Shown here: in pieces, positions 31,968 to 40,869 of the stretch
Layout: the number at the start of each line of letters is the position of its first letter
How positions within the stretch are numbered: the stretch's first letter is position 1
DNA from: Armatimonadota bacterium
GTDB taxonomy: Bacteria; Armatimonadota; Fimbriimonadia; Fimbriimonadales; Fimbriimonadaceae
Direction: 5' to 3'
NCBI GenBank assembly: GCA_016789105.1
Contig: JAEURN010000006.1
Location: 62,001-126,000 of the forward strand
Length of the DNA stretch: 64,000 nt
Program-made: the position numbers and the translations under genes
The notes under the pieces: generated by a model
Seen by the model: only the letters and a program-made list of their open reading frames with translations
What the model was told of the DNA's origin: nothing
Databases searched by the model: none

Positions 31968-34215
31968 GGCGGCAATGGCTCCGGATGTATACCGGTCGAT
32001 GGGGTTGAGGGATTCCGAGTTCGAACGCATTGTCGGCCTGATGGGTCGCGAACCTAGTTTGACAGAAACCGGGATGTTCGCCGTCATGTGGAGCGAACAC
32101 TGCGGTTATAAATACTCCCGCCCAATCCTTCGGTATTTTGCGGAATACAAAAAAGCCATGGATGGGGCGGGGTTGGAAAATGCCGGCATCGTCGAGATCG
32201 GGGACGGTTTGGGAATCGCCATGAAAGTGGAATCGCACAACCACCCCAGTGCGGTGGAACCCTACCAGGGCGCGGCGACTGGTGTGGGCGGAATTATCCG
32301 GGATATCTTCACCATGGGCGCACGACCCATTGCCTGCCTGAACAGCCTGCGGTTTGGCCCGTTGGAAGGGGATGGGGAGGCTGCCAAACGGAACCGTTAC
32401 CTCTTCGACGGGGTCGTGAGGGGGATCGCCGGATACGGCAATTGCGTTGGCGTCCCGACGGTTGGCGGGGAAGTCTCGTTTCATCCGCGGTTCAACGGTC
32501 GGCCGCTTGTCAACGCCATGTGCATCGGGATCGTCGAATGCGACAAGGTCGCAACGGCAGGGGCAGAAGGTGTCGGCAACCCGGTCATCTACCTTGGATC
32601 AGCAACTGGGAAAGACGGGATCCACGGCGCGACGTTTGCCAGTGAGGAATTGGGGGAAGATAACCATGCCAAGCGACCAAATGTCCAAATCGGCGACCCA
32701 TTTGCCGAGAAACAACTGATTGAAGCGACGCTCGAAGCGTTGCAGACCGGAGCCGTCCAGTCGATCCAAGACATGGGGGCGGCCGGGCTGACTTGCTCAA
32801 CGATCGAAATGAGTGCAAAAGGCGGGGTGGGCATGGAGATCGACCTCGACCTCGTCCCCATGCGGGAAAGCGACATGAGCGGCTACGAGCTGATGCTGAG
32901 CGAGAGCCAAGAGAGGATGCTTGCCGTGGCTCACCATGGGCGGGAGCAAGAGGTCATCCGCGTTTTTGAAAAGTGGGGTGTCCACGCCAGGGTGATCGGC
33001 CATGTGACCGGCACCGGCCGGGTTGTGGTCCGCCGGCATGGTGAAATCGTCGCCGACGTAGAGGCCGTCCATTTGGCGGATATGTGCCCAACCTACACCA
33101 TCGAGGGAATTGAGCCGGATCATTGCCGCACCGCCAAGGCGTTCGACATCTCCCAAATCCCCGTCCCGGGAGATTTGGGCGCAACCCTTGTGGAACTCGC
33201 CGGTTGGCCAGACCTTGCGGACAAGTCTTGGGTGTTCGGGCAATATGACTTCCAAGTGCAAACCCAGACCGCCCTTTGCCCTGGCGACGGCGATGCGGCC
33301 GTCTTGGCCCCCCGGGGAACGGCAAAGGGTCTCGCCGTTAAAATCGACGGCAATGGGCATTGGGTGCGCCAAAGCCCTTATGCCGGTGGGCAACTCGCCG
33401 TTTGCGAGGCCGCCCGGAATGTCGCCTGCGTTGGGGGAGTCCCAGCCGCCGCTACCGACGGATTGAACTACGGGTCGCCCGAAGATCCCGGCATCTATTG
33501 GACATTTGACCAAAGCGTCAAGGGGATCGCCGACGCATGCGAGGCGCTGGGAACCCCGGTTGTCAGCGGCAATGTCAGTTTCTATAACCACGGGGATCTG
33601 GGCGAGGTCTTGCCGACCCCGATGATCGGGATGCTCGGCATCTTGCCGGATGCGTCAAAGCGGTGCGGCTCAAAAGTCCACGGGCCGGGGGGCACCCTGT
33701 GCCTTCTGAGTTACACGCACCCCGAGGTGCCCCAACAGGGATTGGGGGCTTCTGCTTACCTGCGCGCCGTGCATGGGATTGAAGACGGCATCCCCGTCCC
33801 GCCGGTGCCCGCGTTGGAAAAGGTGCTCTGCCACACGCTCGCCGGCTGGATCAACCAAGGGCTCGTGGAAGCCGCCCACGACGTGAGCGAAGGGGGGTTG
33901 GGGTTCTGCGTGGCAGAAATGGTCGCAATCCCGGGATTTGGGGCCGAGATCGAATTGCCGAACCCCTACGGTTTCACCCGTTGCGACGCTTTGCTCTACG
34001 CAGAATTGCCAGGTTTTGTCGTGATTGCCGTCAAACCGGAGAACATCGGCCATCTTAGGGCCGCCTTACCATCGGATTTGAATCTAGCCGAACTGGGGCC
34101 GATCACGGATGGGGTGTTAAGATTCCGATACAATGGCGACGTGGTTGCGGAGACTGGCGCAAAGCAGTTTGCGATTCGGCACGCATCTTGCCTAGACGGA
34201 TTGGTGCAGAGATAG
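31966..34215 (+). CDS. purL: Phosphoribosylformylglycinamidine synthase subunit II
   Basis: The 749-residue enzyme catalyses the ATP-dependent amidation of FGAR in purine synthesis. Features: FAVMWSEHCGYKYSRP, the ATP/Mg motif ESHNHPSAVEPYQGAATGVGGIIRDI and a second PurM-like half with AHDVSEGGLGFCVAEM. Length fits the short, PurQ/PurS-dependent type; neither partner is adjacent. The start is ATG 31966, or 31975 two residues into MAAMAP; the first is favoured by the TAAGAT at 7 bases. It overlaps the divergent lipoprotein start. Confidence 0.96.
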   Translation: MAAMAPDVYRSMGLRDSEFERIVGLMGREPSLTETGMFAVMWSEHCGYKYSRPILRYFAEYKKAMDGAGLENAGIVEIGDGLGIAMKVESHNHPSAVEPYQGAATGVGGIIRDIFTMGARPIACLNSLRFGPLEGDGEAAKRNRYLFDGVVRGIAGYGNCVGVPTVGGEVSFHPRFNGRPLVNAMCIGIVECDKVATAGAEGVGNPVIYLGSATGKDGIHGATFASEELGEDNHAKRPNVQIGDPFAEKQLIEATLEALQTGAVQSIQDMGAAGLTCSTIEMSAKGGVGMEIDLDLVPMRESDMSGYELMLSESQERMLAVAHHGREQEVIRVFEKWGVHARVIGHVTGTGRVVVRRHGEIVADVEAVHLADMCPTYTIEGIEPDHCRTAKAFDISQIPVPGDLGATLVELAGWPDLADKSWVFGQYDFQVQTQTALCPGDGDAAVLAPRGTAKGLAVKIDGNGHWVRQSPYAGGQLAVCEAARNVACVGGVPAAATDGLNYGSPEDPGIYWTFDQSVKGIADACEALGTPVVSGNVSFYNHGDLGEVLPTPMIGMLGILPDASKRCGSKVHGPGGTLCLLSYTHPEVPQQGLGASAYLRAVHGIEDGIPVPPVPALEKVLCHTLAGWINQGLVEAAHDVSEGGLGFCVAEMVAIPGFGAEIELPNPYGFTRCDALLYAELPGFVVIAVKPENIGHLRAALPSDLNLAELGPITDGVLRFRYNGDVVAETGAKQFAIRHASCLDGLVQR

Positions 34216-34264
34216 CCGCGGGAGCCTGAGGGCGACCCCGACTGGGCGAAGAGGAATTATCGAC

Positions 34265-36268
34265 ATGAAATACACACGCTTGTGGATCATGGCCATGGTG
34301 GCTGGGATGGCGGTTTGCACATTCGCCGACTTGGCTCCGGCCTTTCAAATCGCCGAGGCGGGGAACCTCGCCGAAGGGGCTTTGCAGCAAACGCCTGACA
34401 AACTTCCCGCAGAAAATGTGGACGGCACAAAGGCCAACACCAAAACGCACAACGCCGCCGCAAAAATCATCAAGGAATTCAATGATGCTTCACAAGCAGA
34501 CCTGATGGGGGCGGCCGTCCAGGCATTGGCCAAGTTCGAAGAACTCCATACCCAAGACCCCGTCTATCTACCCGCGATGACCTGGATCGGTTATTTGGCC
34601 ACCGTCACGGGCAACCAAGTGCGATCCATCGAAGTTTTGGAAGCCATCCGGGGCAAGAGCAGCGACCAGAAGGTCAACTTGATGAACCTGCGCAACCTTT
34701 GCGCCGCCTATTACGCAACCCAGGATTACCGAAAGGCGGCTGGCGCCCTCGTCGAACTCGATTCGCAAGAACCAGGCAACCCGACGACCTTGTCGCTCCT
34801 TGGCAGCTCCTATGTGTTGGACAAGGATTACCGCAGCGCCATCGCACCTCTCGAATCGGCCGCCGGATACCTGGCAAACGATCCCGATTCCCTCCGCAAT
34901 GTGCGGGTTGACCTTGGCATCTGCTACGCCCGCACAAACCAACAGGAAAATGCGATGGGCCTGTTTGATTCCATGTTGGACGATGGGGGGCTCACGGCGA
35001 CCCAGTTGGGGTGGATGGGTTACATCTACCTGGAAAACAAGAAATACGGCCAAGCCATCAACGCGTTGGAACGCGCCAACAAGATGGATCCGACCAACGC
35101 CACGGTGGTCAACAACCTGGCAACGGCCTATATCGAGCGAGGCCAATCCGGTGACGAGGCAAAGGCGGTCAGCCTGTTCGAGACTTTGGCTGGAATGTCT
35201 TCTGGCAACCCGGTCGCCGACTACAACGTCGGCACCATTTATTTGAAGAAGGGCGAATATGCCAAGGCCAAGACCTACCTCTCCCGGGCGGCCAAAAGCA
35301 ATGACCCTTATGCCCTCAACAATCTGGGCATGGCGCACGAAGGGCTCAAAGAAGACAAAGAGGCCCTGGCCGCGTACGCCAAGGCTAGCGACCTCCGGCC
35401 GGATGTCGTGGTCTTCTCCCGCAATGCCGGATTTGCCGCTGTCCGCGTCAAAGACGACAACTCTGCCGTCAAGTACCTTTCCCGAGCCTCGGCATCGGAT
35501 AAATCTGCCGAAGTGCTGATCCCGCTGGCCGGCGTTTATAGCCGAACGGGACAAGGAACCAAGGCTCTTGATATCTGGACGATGCCGGAAGTGCGCGAAA
35601 AGCTGAAGGGGGACGCCGACTATTGGTTCAACCTTGGGTTGGCCCACGCCGGTGCCGGTCAGATGAAAGAAGCCGCAGCTGCCTACCGCCAAAGCCTGCT
35701 GATCAAGCCGGGCAACGGCGCGGTCCTCAACAATTTGGGCGCCCTTTTGTGGGATAGCGGGGACTACGCGGGCGCAAGGGATGCTTTTGAAAGGCAATCC
35801 AAGTTAGAGCCGGAAAACGAAACCGCCAAAATGAACATCGCTGCCTGCTACGTCAAAGAAGGCAACATCGATGGCGCAGTGGCGATTTGGCGCGATGTCG
35901 TCCGGGCCCATCCGGACCGCACCGACGTGCGGTTGGATCTTGCCGACGGGCTTTGGAACACCGGGGATACGCCAGGGGCGCGGTTCCATTACGCCACGGC
36001 CCTCAAATCCCAGCCCAACAACCCCCGGGCCTTGAACGGACTTGGGATGTGGGCACTGCTCCAAACCCAAAATGATGAAGCCGAAAGCTATTTCCGCAAA
36101 GCGGTTTCCGCCGACCGGAAGTTCATTCCCGCCTACCAAAACCTGGCCATCGTGTTGGAGCGCAAGAACAAATTGGCCGAGGCGGTCAAAACCTTGGAAG
36201 CCGCATTAAGCATGGACCCGGACAACGAGGCGGTCAAGCAACACCTTGCTCGGCTAAAATCGCTGTAG
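34265..36268 (+). CDS. Secreted TPR-repeat protein
   Basis: The 667-residue protein starts with a signal peptide (MKYTRLWIMAMVAGMAVCTFADLAPA) and then consists of at least ten tetratricopeptide repeats, visible as repeated A.(4)GY..LE..KYGQAINALERA, NLGMAHEGLKEDKEALAAYAKA, NLGALLWDSGDYAGARDAFERQSKLEPENETA and NLAIVLERKNKLAEAVKTLEAAL. A GAGGAA ribosome site lies 9 bases before the ATG at 34265. It likely scaffolds a periplasmic or envelope complex. Its stop shares bases with the nadK start (TAGTG), so the two are coupled. Confidence 0.88.
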   Translation: MKYTRLWIMAMVAGMAVCTFADLAPAFQIAEAGNLAEGALQQTPDKLPAENVDGTKANTKTHNAAAKIIKEFNDASQADLMGAAVQALAKFEELHTQDPVYLPAMTWIGYLATVTGNQVRSIEVLEAIRGKSSDQKVNLMNLRNLCAAYYATQDYRKAAGALVELDSQEPGNPTTLSLLGSSYVLDKDYRSAIAPLESAAGYLANDPDSLRNVRVDLGICYARTNQQENAMGLFDSMLDDGGLTATQLGWMGYIYLENKKYGQAINALERANKMDPTNATVVNNLATAYIERGQSGDEAKAVSLFETLAGMSSGNPVADYNVGTIYLKKGEYAKAKTYLSRAAKSNDPYALNNLGMAHEGLKEDKEALAAYAKASDLRPDVVVFSRNAGFAAVRVKDDNSAVKYLSRASASDKSAEVLIPLAGVYSRTGQGTKALDIWTMPEVREKLKGDADYWFNLGLAHAGAGQMKEAAAAYRQSLLIKPGNGAVLNNLGALLWDSGDYAGARDAFERQSKLEPENETAKMNIAACYVKEGNIDGAVAIWRDVVRAHPDRTDVRLDLADGLWNTGDTPGARFHYATALKSQPNNPRALNGLGMWALLQTQNDEAESYFRKAVSADRKFIPAYQNLAIVLERKNKLAEAVKTLEAALSMDPDNEAVKQHLARLKSL

Positions 36269-37119
36269 TGCGGATCCACACGATTGTCAACTCATTCCGC
36301 CCGGATGCTGTCCAAGCTGCCAAAGAGGCGCTGGAGGGGCTCCGGGCGGAGAATATCGAGTTTGGCGCAGACCGCGATTCCGCGTCTTTGCTTGGCGTGC
36401 AAGCTATCCCCCCGGAATCGTTGGGGGATGCGGATCTCATGGTTTCCTTCGGCGGCGATGGCACGTTGATCCGGGCCGCCCACCTGTGCGCGGAGCACGG
36501 GACTCCGATCCTGGGGGTCTACTTTGGACGGTTTGGGTTCGTCACCCAATGCATGCCCAGCGAAGTGGGGGCCGCCCTGAGCGCATTCTTAGACGGTCAG
36601 GCCCAGATCGAAGAGCGGATGATGGTGCAGACAGAGTTGCTGCGGGGGGATCGCAGCGTGGCCACCCTCCATTCGCTAAATGAAGCGGTCGTGCAACGTT
36701 CGGCGACCACCCGGATCCTGACCTTTGACGTCAAGTTGGATGGAGTCCGGCTCAGCCGTTACCCGGCCGACGGCGTCATGGTCAGTACACCGACGGGTTC
36801 CACCGCCTATAGCCTGAGCGCGGGCGGCCCGATCATCGACCCGTCCGTCGGTGCTCTCTTGATCACGGCGATCATGCCGCACACGTTGAGCGCCCGGCCG
36901 CTTGTCGCGCGCGATTCAGCGGTCATCGACATCCACATCGAAACCCGGGGGGATGCCGTCCTTAGCTGTGATGGGCAAAGCCGCTTGCACTTGTTGAGCG
37001 GCGATGCCGTCCGCATCACAAAATCTCCGCGCGTCACCCGGCTTGTCAGTGTGGATGAGCATGACTTTATGAGTAAGCTCGCCAACCGGTTCCAATGGAG
37101 CAAAAGCTCGCGACAGTAG
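36268..37119 (+). CDS. nadK: NAD kinase
   Basis: The 283-residue enzyme phosphorylates NAD to NADP, probably using ATP. It has the kinase motif FGGDGTLIRAAH (residues 61-72), LNEAVVQRS, and the TPTGSTAYSLSAGGPIIDP loop. The GTG start at 36268 overlaps the previous stop (TAGTG). Its last 25 bases overlap the downstream ABC ATPase gene in another frame. Genes around it are not metabolically linked. Confidence 0.95.
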   Translation: MRIHTIVNSFRPDAVQAAKEALEGLRAENIEFGADRDSASLLGVQAIPPESLGDADLMVSFGGDGTLIRAAHLCAEHGTPILGVYFGRFGFVTQCMPSEVGAALSAFLDGQAQIEERMMVQTELLRGDRSVATLHSLNEAVVQRSATTRILTFDVKLDGVRLSRYPADGVMVSTPTGSTAYSLSAGGPIIDPSVGALLITAIMPHTLSARPLVARDSAVIDIHIETRGDAVLSCDGQSRLHLLSGDAVRITKSPRVTRLVSVDEHDFMSKLANRFQWSKSSRQ

Positions 37120-38027
37120 CAATTCCCGCCCTCCGCATCTGTGGGGCGGCCGTCGAATTCCCGGTCCCAGGGGGTCGGATCAGGGCGGTCGACGATGTCG
37201 ATCTAGAGGTGCAGCCGGGAGAGGCGATGGCCGTTGTCGGAGAATCCGGATGTGGCAAAACCACCCTTGCCCGGGCCGTTTTGGGGCTGCAGCCGTTGGC
37301 AGACGGGGAAATCCAAGTGGCGGGCCAAACTGTGCAGGGCAACCTGGCTGGCCAAGCCAAGCGGATCGGCATGGTGTGGCAGGACCCGTTCGCCAGCATT
37401 GAACCCAAATGGACGGTCCGCAAAATCTTGGAGGAACCTGTGCGGTTGGCGGGGCAACAGGCGGATATCGCCAAAATGATGGAGCAGGTTGGACTCGCCC
37501 CGGCACTCGCTGAGCGCTACCCCCATGAACTGAGCGGCGGCCAAAGGCAACGTGCGGCCATTGCCCGCGCCATCGCCCTCCGGCCTCCCCTCGTTATTTG
37601 TGACGAACCCACCGCTGCGCTCGACCTCAGCATCCAAGCGCAAATCCTTAACCTGCTCAAGGATCTCAAGGCAGAGACCGGTTGCGCCTTCCTTTACATC
37701 ACGCACGACTTGCAAACCGTCCGGTACCTCGCCGACCGCGTGGCCGTGATGTACATGGGGCAAATTGTGGAGATCGGGCCGACCGAGGCCGTTTTCACCC
37801 ACCCCAAACACCCGTACACCCAAGCGCTTTTGGCATCATCGCCAAGCCTGGAAAAACTAGGTCACATCCCCGACGCGCCGCTTGGAGAAATCCCAGAACC
37901 GACAGCGCAGATCGCCGGATGCCGGTTTGCCAGCCGGTGTCCTTTTGCCCAAGACGATTGCCAGCAGCCCCTTCCGGGATACGATCTTCCGGACGGCCAC
38001 CGGGCCCTTTGCATCCACCCCAGGTGA
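37095..38027 (+). CDS. Oligopeptide ABC transporter ATP-binding protein (OppF/DppF type)
   Basis: The 310-residue protein has Walker A GESGCGKTT (about residues 49-57), signature LSGGQRQRAAIARAIAL, Walker B LVICDEPTAALD and the switch His in LYITHDLQ. The C-terminal part (about 235-310) carries the oligo_HPY segment LLASSPSLEKLG and four cysteines (GCRFASRCPFAQDDCQQP and LCIHPR), a possible Fe-S or zinc site as in other Opp ATPases. It would energise a peptide importer, but no permease is nearby; the OppA-type lipoprotein at 27960 could be its partner. Confidence 0.93.
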   Translation: MEQKLATVAIPALRICGAAVEFPVPGGRIRAVDDVDLEVQPGEAMAVVGESGCGKTTLARAVLGLQPLADGEIQVAGQTVQGNLAGQAKRIGMVWQDPFASIEPKWTVRKILEEPVRLAGQQADIAKMMEQVGLAPALAERYPHELSGGQRQRAAIARAIALRPPLVICDEPTAALDLSIQAQILNLLKDLKAETGCAFLYITHDLQTVRYLADRVAVMYMGQIVEIGPTEAVFTHPKHPYTQALLASSPSLEKLGHIPDAPLGEIPEPTAQIAGCRFASRCPFAQDDCQQPLPGYDLPDGHRALCIHPR

Positions 38028-38030
38028 CGG

Positions 38031-38056
38031 CGATCCGGGACTTTCCCGGATCGTTT
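38031..38056 (+). terminator. Hairpin after the OppF-like gene
   Basis: Perfect 10-base arms CGATCCGGGA / TCCCGGATCG with a CTT loop, 3 bases after the stop at 38027, followed by TTTA. The T-run is short, so termination may be partial. Confidence 0.65.
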
Positions 38057-38090
38057 ACCGGCGACTGGTATTGTTGATCTCTTAACAATT

Positions 38091-38780
38091 ATGTCGGAAG
38101 GGATTACGCCACGCCGCGCGCTCGACGATGAGCGGAGGTTGATAGAGGTTGAACTGCTCGACATGGTCAACAAGTCAGTTGCCATGTTCAACCTGGCTGT
38201 CCGGTCGCTGCACCAACTCGACACAGGGATGGCCCGCCAAGCCTTGGGCCTCGACGACGAGATCGACCGGCTGGACCTTGAAATCGAAAGCAAGTGCCTC
38301 GACATCCTGGCGCTCCAGCAACCGATGGGAAGCGACCTGAGGGAAGTCGGCACCTGCCTCAAAATCATCACGGACATCGAGCGGGTCGGCGATTTAAGTG
38401 TCGATATCTCCAAAATCACCCTCAAGATTGACAAGGAGCTCGGGCGATCTGATTTTGTTGACCTGCCCCGGCTGGCCGTCGTCGTCACCCGGATGCTCAA
38501 CGAGAGCGCGCAGATGTTCGCCCGGAAATCGGCCGATGGGCTCGACCAGATCGGCAAACTTGAGGACGAAGTGGACGAGATGTACCGGGAATTCCGTACG
38601 CAAACCCAGGAGTTCATGGTTGCCCATCCCGAACAAGTGGTTGCCGCCAGTTGGATGTTACTGGCCTTGCACCATATCGAGCGGGTAGCCGACCATGCGC
38701 TCAATATGGCCGAGAGGGTCCACTTCATGGTGACCGGCGAACTCCGGCAGATCGTTCCAGACGACCCAGACCGTGGATAA
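38091..38780 (+). CDS. phoU: Phosphate signalling protein PhoU
   Basis: The 229-residue protein has the two helical bundles of PhoU, with the metal-binding motifs EIDRLDLEIESKCLDILALQQPMGSDLR and ITDIERVGDLSVDIS (first bundle) and VDEMYREF and HHIERVADHALNMAERVHFM (second). In characterised bacteria PhoU links the Pst transporter to the PhoR kinase and represses the Pho regulon. No pst genes or phoBR are adjacent. A TATTGT hexamer is 16 bases before the ATG. Confidence 0.95.
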   Translation: MSEGITPRRALDDERRLIEVELLDMVNKSVAMFNLAVRSLHQLDTGMARQALGLDDEIDRLDLEIESKCLDILALQQPMGSDLREVGTCLKIITDIERVGDLSVDISKITLKIDKELGRSDFVDLPRLAVVVTRMLNESAQMFARKSADGLDQIGKLEDEVDEMYREFRTQTQEFMVAHPEQVVAASWMLLALHHIERVADHALNMAERVHFMVTGELRQIVPDDPDRG

Positions 38781-38824
38781 CTCTGCGCCCTCTATCGGCT
38801 AGCCTGCGTCTGGAAGTGCATCCG

Positions 38825-39244
38825 ATGGTGCCTTGGTTTATCGCCTATTACGCCTCCCCGATCACTGAGGGGCTCCACATTAGGACGGATTCCGTCCAAG
38901 CCCAACGGCAAGTCGGCATTCAAACGGTGGAGGTCACACACACTTCGGGGATCCACGCCCGCGACGGGGACAGGGTCACCATCCAGTATCGGTTCGTGGC
39001 CGCGGGCCGCGTTTTGGCCGACGCCGACCTGGTCGGCATGCCTTTCACGTTCACATTGGGGGATGGCACGGTGCCTGACCCCGTCGATGACTGCGCATGG
39101 GGTTTGCAGCTTTGGGCGCGGCGCCGCGCCAAAGTGGATGCCGCCCAACTCGGCCCGGGGTTTGCCGCCCGGTGGCCCGACATTCATGGCCAGGTCGAGT
39201 TTGAAGTCGTTGTTGTCGGCCTTGTGCGGCCCGGAATGCCCTAG
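38825..39244 (+). CDS. FKBP-like protein
   Basis: The 139-residue product carries an FKBP-type pattern after an N-terminal extension: VEVTHTSGIHARDGDRVTIQYRFVAAGRVLADADLVGMPFTFTLGDGTVP, and GLQLWARRRAKVDAAQLGPGFAARWPDIHGQVEFEVVVVGL. The Tyr of VTIQY, Phe and the WARRRAK-helix fit, but the usual GM..G turn is replaced and the 'VIPG' site reads VPD, so prolyl isomerase activity is doubtful. Starts at ATG 38825 or GTG 38816. No signal peptide is obvious. It is followed by a leaderless promoter for the transporter genes. Confidence 0.68.
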   Translation: MVPWFIAYYASPITEGLHIRTDSVQAQRQVGIQTVEVTHTSGIHARDGDRVTIQYRFVAAGRVLADADLVGMPFTFTLGDGTVPDPVDDCAWGLQLWARRRAKVDAAQLGPGFAARWPDIHGQVEFEVVVVGLVRPGMP

Positions 39245-39251
39245 GGCCGAG

Positions 39252-39257
39252 TAGAAT
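39252..39257 (+). promoter_or_regulatory. Leaderless -10 element (TAGAAT) of the ABC-2 permease gene
   Basis: TAGAAT ends 8 bases before the ATG at 39266, with no Shine-Dalgarno sequence in between. Confidence 0.6.
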
Positions 39258-39265
39258 CCCTGCCT

Positions 39266-40132
39266 ATGGTGGAAGACCTCAGGGAGTTGTGGCGGTTCCG
39301 CGAACTCCTTTGGGCAATGGTGGAGCGGGACCTCCGCATCCGATACAAGAATTCCGCCCTCGGTTTTTTTTGGAGCCTTCTGAACCCGTTGGTGACCGTG
39401 CTGGTGATGTGGGCGGTGTTCACCTTTTTGCTCGGCAACCACACCAAGAGCTACGCAGCCTATATCTTGGCCGCCTATCTCCCATTCTTGTTTTTCAACA
39501 TGAGCCTCATGGATTCGGCCCAGTCTGTCCTGGGGGCCTTGCCGGTGGTGAAAAAAGTCTACTTCCCCCGGGAGATCATGCCCCTTGCGAGCGTGATTAG
39601 CAACTTTGTCAATTTTTTGTTGACATTGGGCGTCTTCCTTGTATTCCTGTTTGGCGTGTGGGCTCTCAGTGGGTTCCAGGTCACCCCATATTCTTGGAAG
39701 CTTTTAGCGCTCCCCTTGCTGCTCGTCCCGTTCTTGAGCTTGGTCACCGGGCTCGCCCTGTTGGTCAGCGCCCTCAATGTCTTTTATGAGGATGTCAAAT
39801 ACATCCTCGGCGTTGTCCTCTACCTGATGTTCTTTGTCTGCCCAGTGATGTACTTTAGCGAGACGGTTAAGGCTTCGCTCGGCAAATATGCCAACGGCGA
39901 CCTCCTCTACATGCTTTATCACCTGAACCCGCTGGCCACCATGCTGACGGCATTCCGCAAAGTCCTTGTGCCAGCGGGGGTGATCGATATCCCGCAAGCC
40001 GGCGGACAGGTGCCGCCTGACCCGTTCAACTACCCGATGGTGGCGGTGGCCAGCCTGGTCAGCTTCGCCGTCCTGATCTTCGGCTATTCCGTGTTCAACC
40101 GCATGAAGTGGAGGTTTGTCGAACGGCCATGA
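39266..40132 (+). CDS. ABC-2 polysaccharide/lipid exporter permease
   Basis: The 288-residue protein has six membrane segments with the N-terminal ELLWAMVERDLRIRYKNSALGFFWSLLNPL amphipathic stretch of Wzm/TagG-type permeases, and a central LVSALNVFYEDVKYILGVVLYLMFFVCPVMY. This family moves polysaccharide or teichoic-type polymers across the membrane with a cognate ATPase, here the next gene, which starts inside the stop codon (ATGA overlap). No polymerase genes are adjacent. Confidence 0.93.
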   Translation: MVEDLRELWRFRELLWAMVERDLRIRYKNSALGFFWSLLNPLVTVLVMWAVFTFLLGNHTKSYAAYILAAYLPFLFFNMSLMDSAQSVLGALPVVKKVYFPREIMPLASVISNFVNFLLTLGVFLVFLFGVWALSGFQVTPYSWKLLALPLLLVPFLSLVTGLALLVSALNVFYEDVKYILGVVLYLMFFVCPVMYFSETVKASLGKYANGDLLYMLYHLNPLATMLTAFRKVLVPAGVIDIPQAGGQVPPDPFNYPMVAVASLVSFAVLIFGYSVFNRMKWRFVERP

Positions 40133-40869
40133 AATCCGGGGACGCCATTGCCATCAAAGATTTGCGGAAACAGTTCGTGCTCAGCCATTCCGGCGCCGCT
40201 TCACTCAAAACAGCCCTGCTTTGGTGGAAGAGGAAAAACATGGAAAAGCTCGAAGTGCTGCGCGGGCTCGACCTCACGATCCGTCATGGCGAATGCGTCG
40301 CCCTGGTGGGTAGGAACGGAGCAGGGAAATCAACCTTGCTCAGCCTGATCTCCAGGATCTACAAGCCGACATCGGGCAGCATCGCCGTAGATGGGCGCAT
40401 CGCCCCCCTTCTCGAACTCGGCGCGGGGTTCCATCCAGACCTCACCGGGCTGGAAAACATCCTCTACAATGGGATGATCCTTGGCCTCACCCGGAAGGAG
40501 GCCACGGAACGCACCCCGGCCATCGTGGAGTTTGCCGAATTGCAATCCCATATCGACGCCCCGGTCCGCACTTATTCCAGCGGGATGCAAGCGCGGCTGG
40601 GCTTCAGCATCGCCGCCCATGTCGATGCCGATATCTTGATCGTCGACGAGGTTTTGGCGGTCGGGGATTATGCTTTTGAAAAGAAATGTTACGACTACAT
40701 CGATTCGTTCCGGGCCAAAGGCGGAACGATTTTGTTCGTCAGTCATAACCCAGATTCAGTCCAGCGGGTTGCCGACCGAGTGGTTTGGATTTCTAAAGGT
40801 GAAGTTGAGCGGGATGGCCCGGTCGAAGAAGTCCTAGAGGCGTACCTCGCCGCTGGCGATAACCGCTAA
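40129..40869 (+). CDS. Polysaccharide-type ABC exporter ATP-binding protein
   Basis: The 246-residue ATPase has Walker A GRNGAGKSTLLS, an ordinary signature loop (YSSGMQARLGFSIAAH), Walker B ILIVDEVLAVGD and a His switch (SHNPDSV). It is the Wzt/TagH type but ends soon after the nucleotide domain (about residue 245), lacking the C-terminal carbohydrate-binding domain of O9a-type Wzt. The start ATG overlaps the permease stop. It forms a two-gene exporter with 39266-40132 and overlaps the convergent glycosyltransferase by 4 bases. Confidence 0.94.
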   Translation: MKSGDAIAIKDLRKQFVLSHSGAASLKTALLWWKRKNMEKLEVLRGLDLTIRHGECVALVGRNGAGKSTLLSLISRIYKPTSGSIAVDGRIAPLLELGAGFHPDLTGLENILYNGMILGLTRKEATERTPAIVEFAELQSHIDAPVRTYSSGMQARLGFSIAAHVDADILIVDEVLAVGDYAFEKKCYDYIDSFRAKGGTILFVSHNPDSVQRVADRVVWISKGEVERDGPVEEVLEAYLAAGDNR

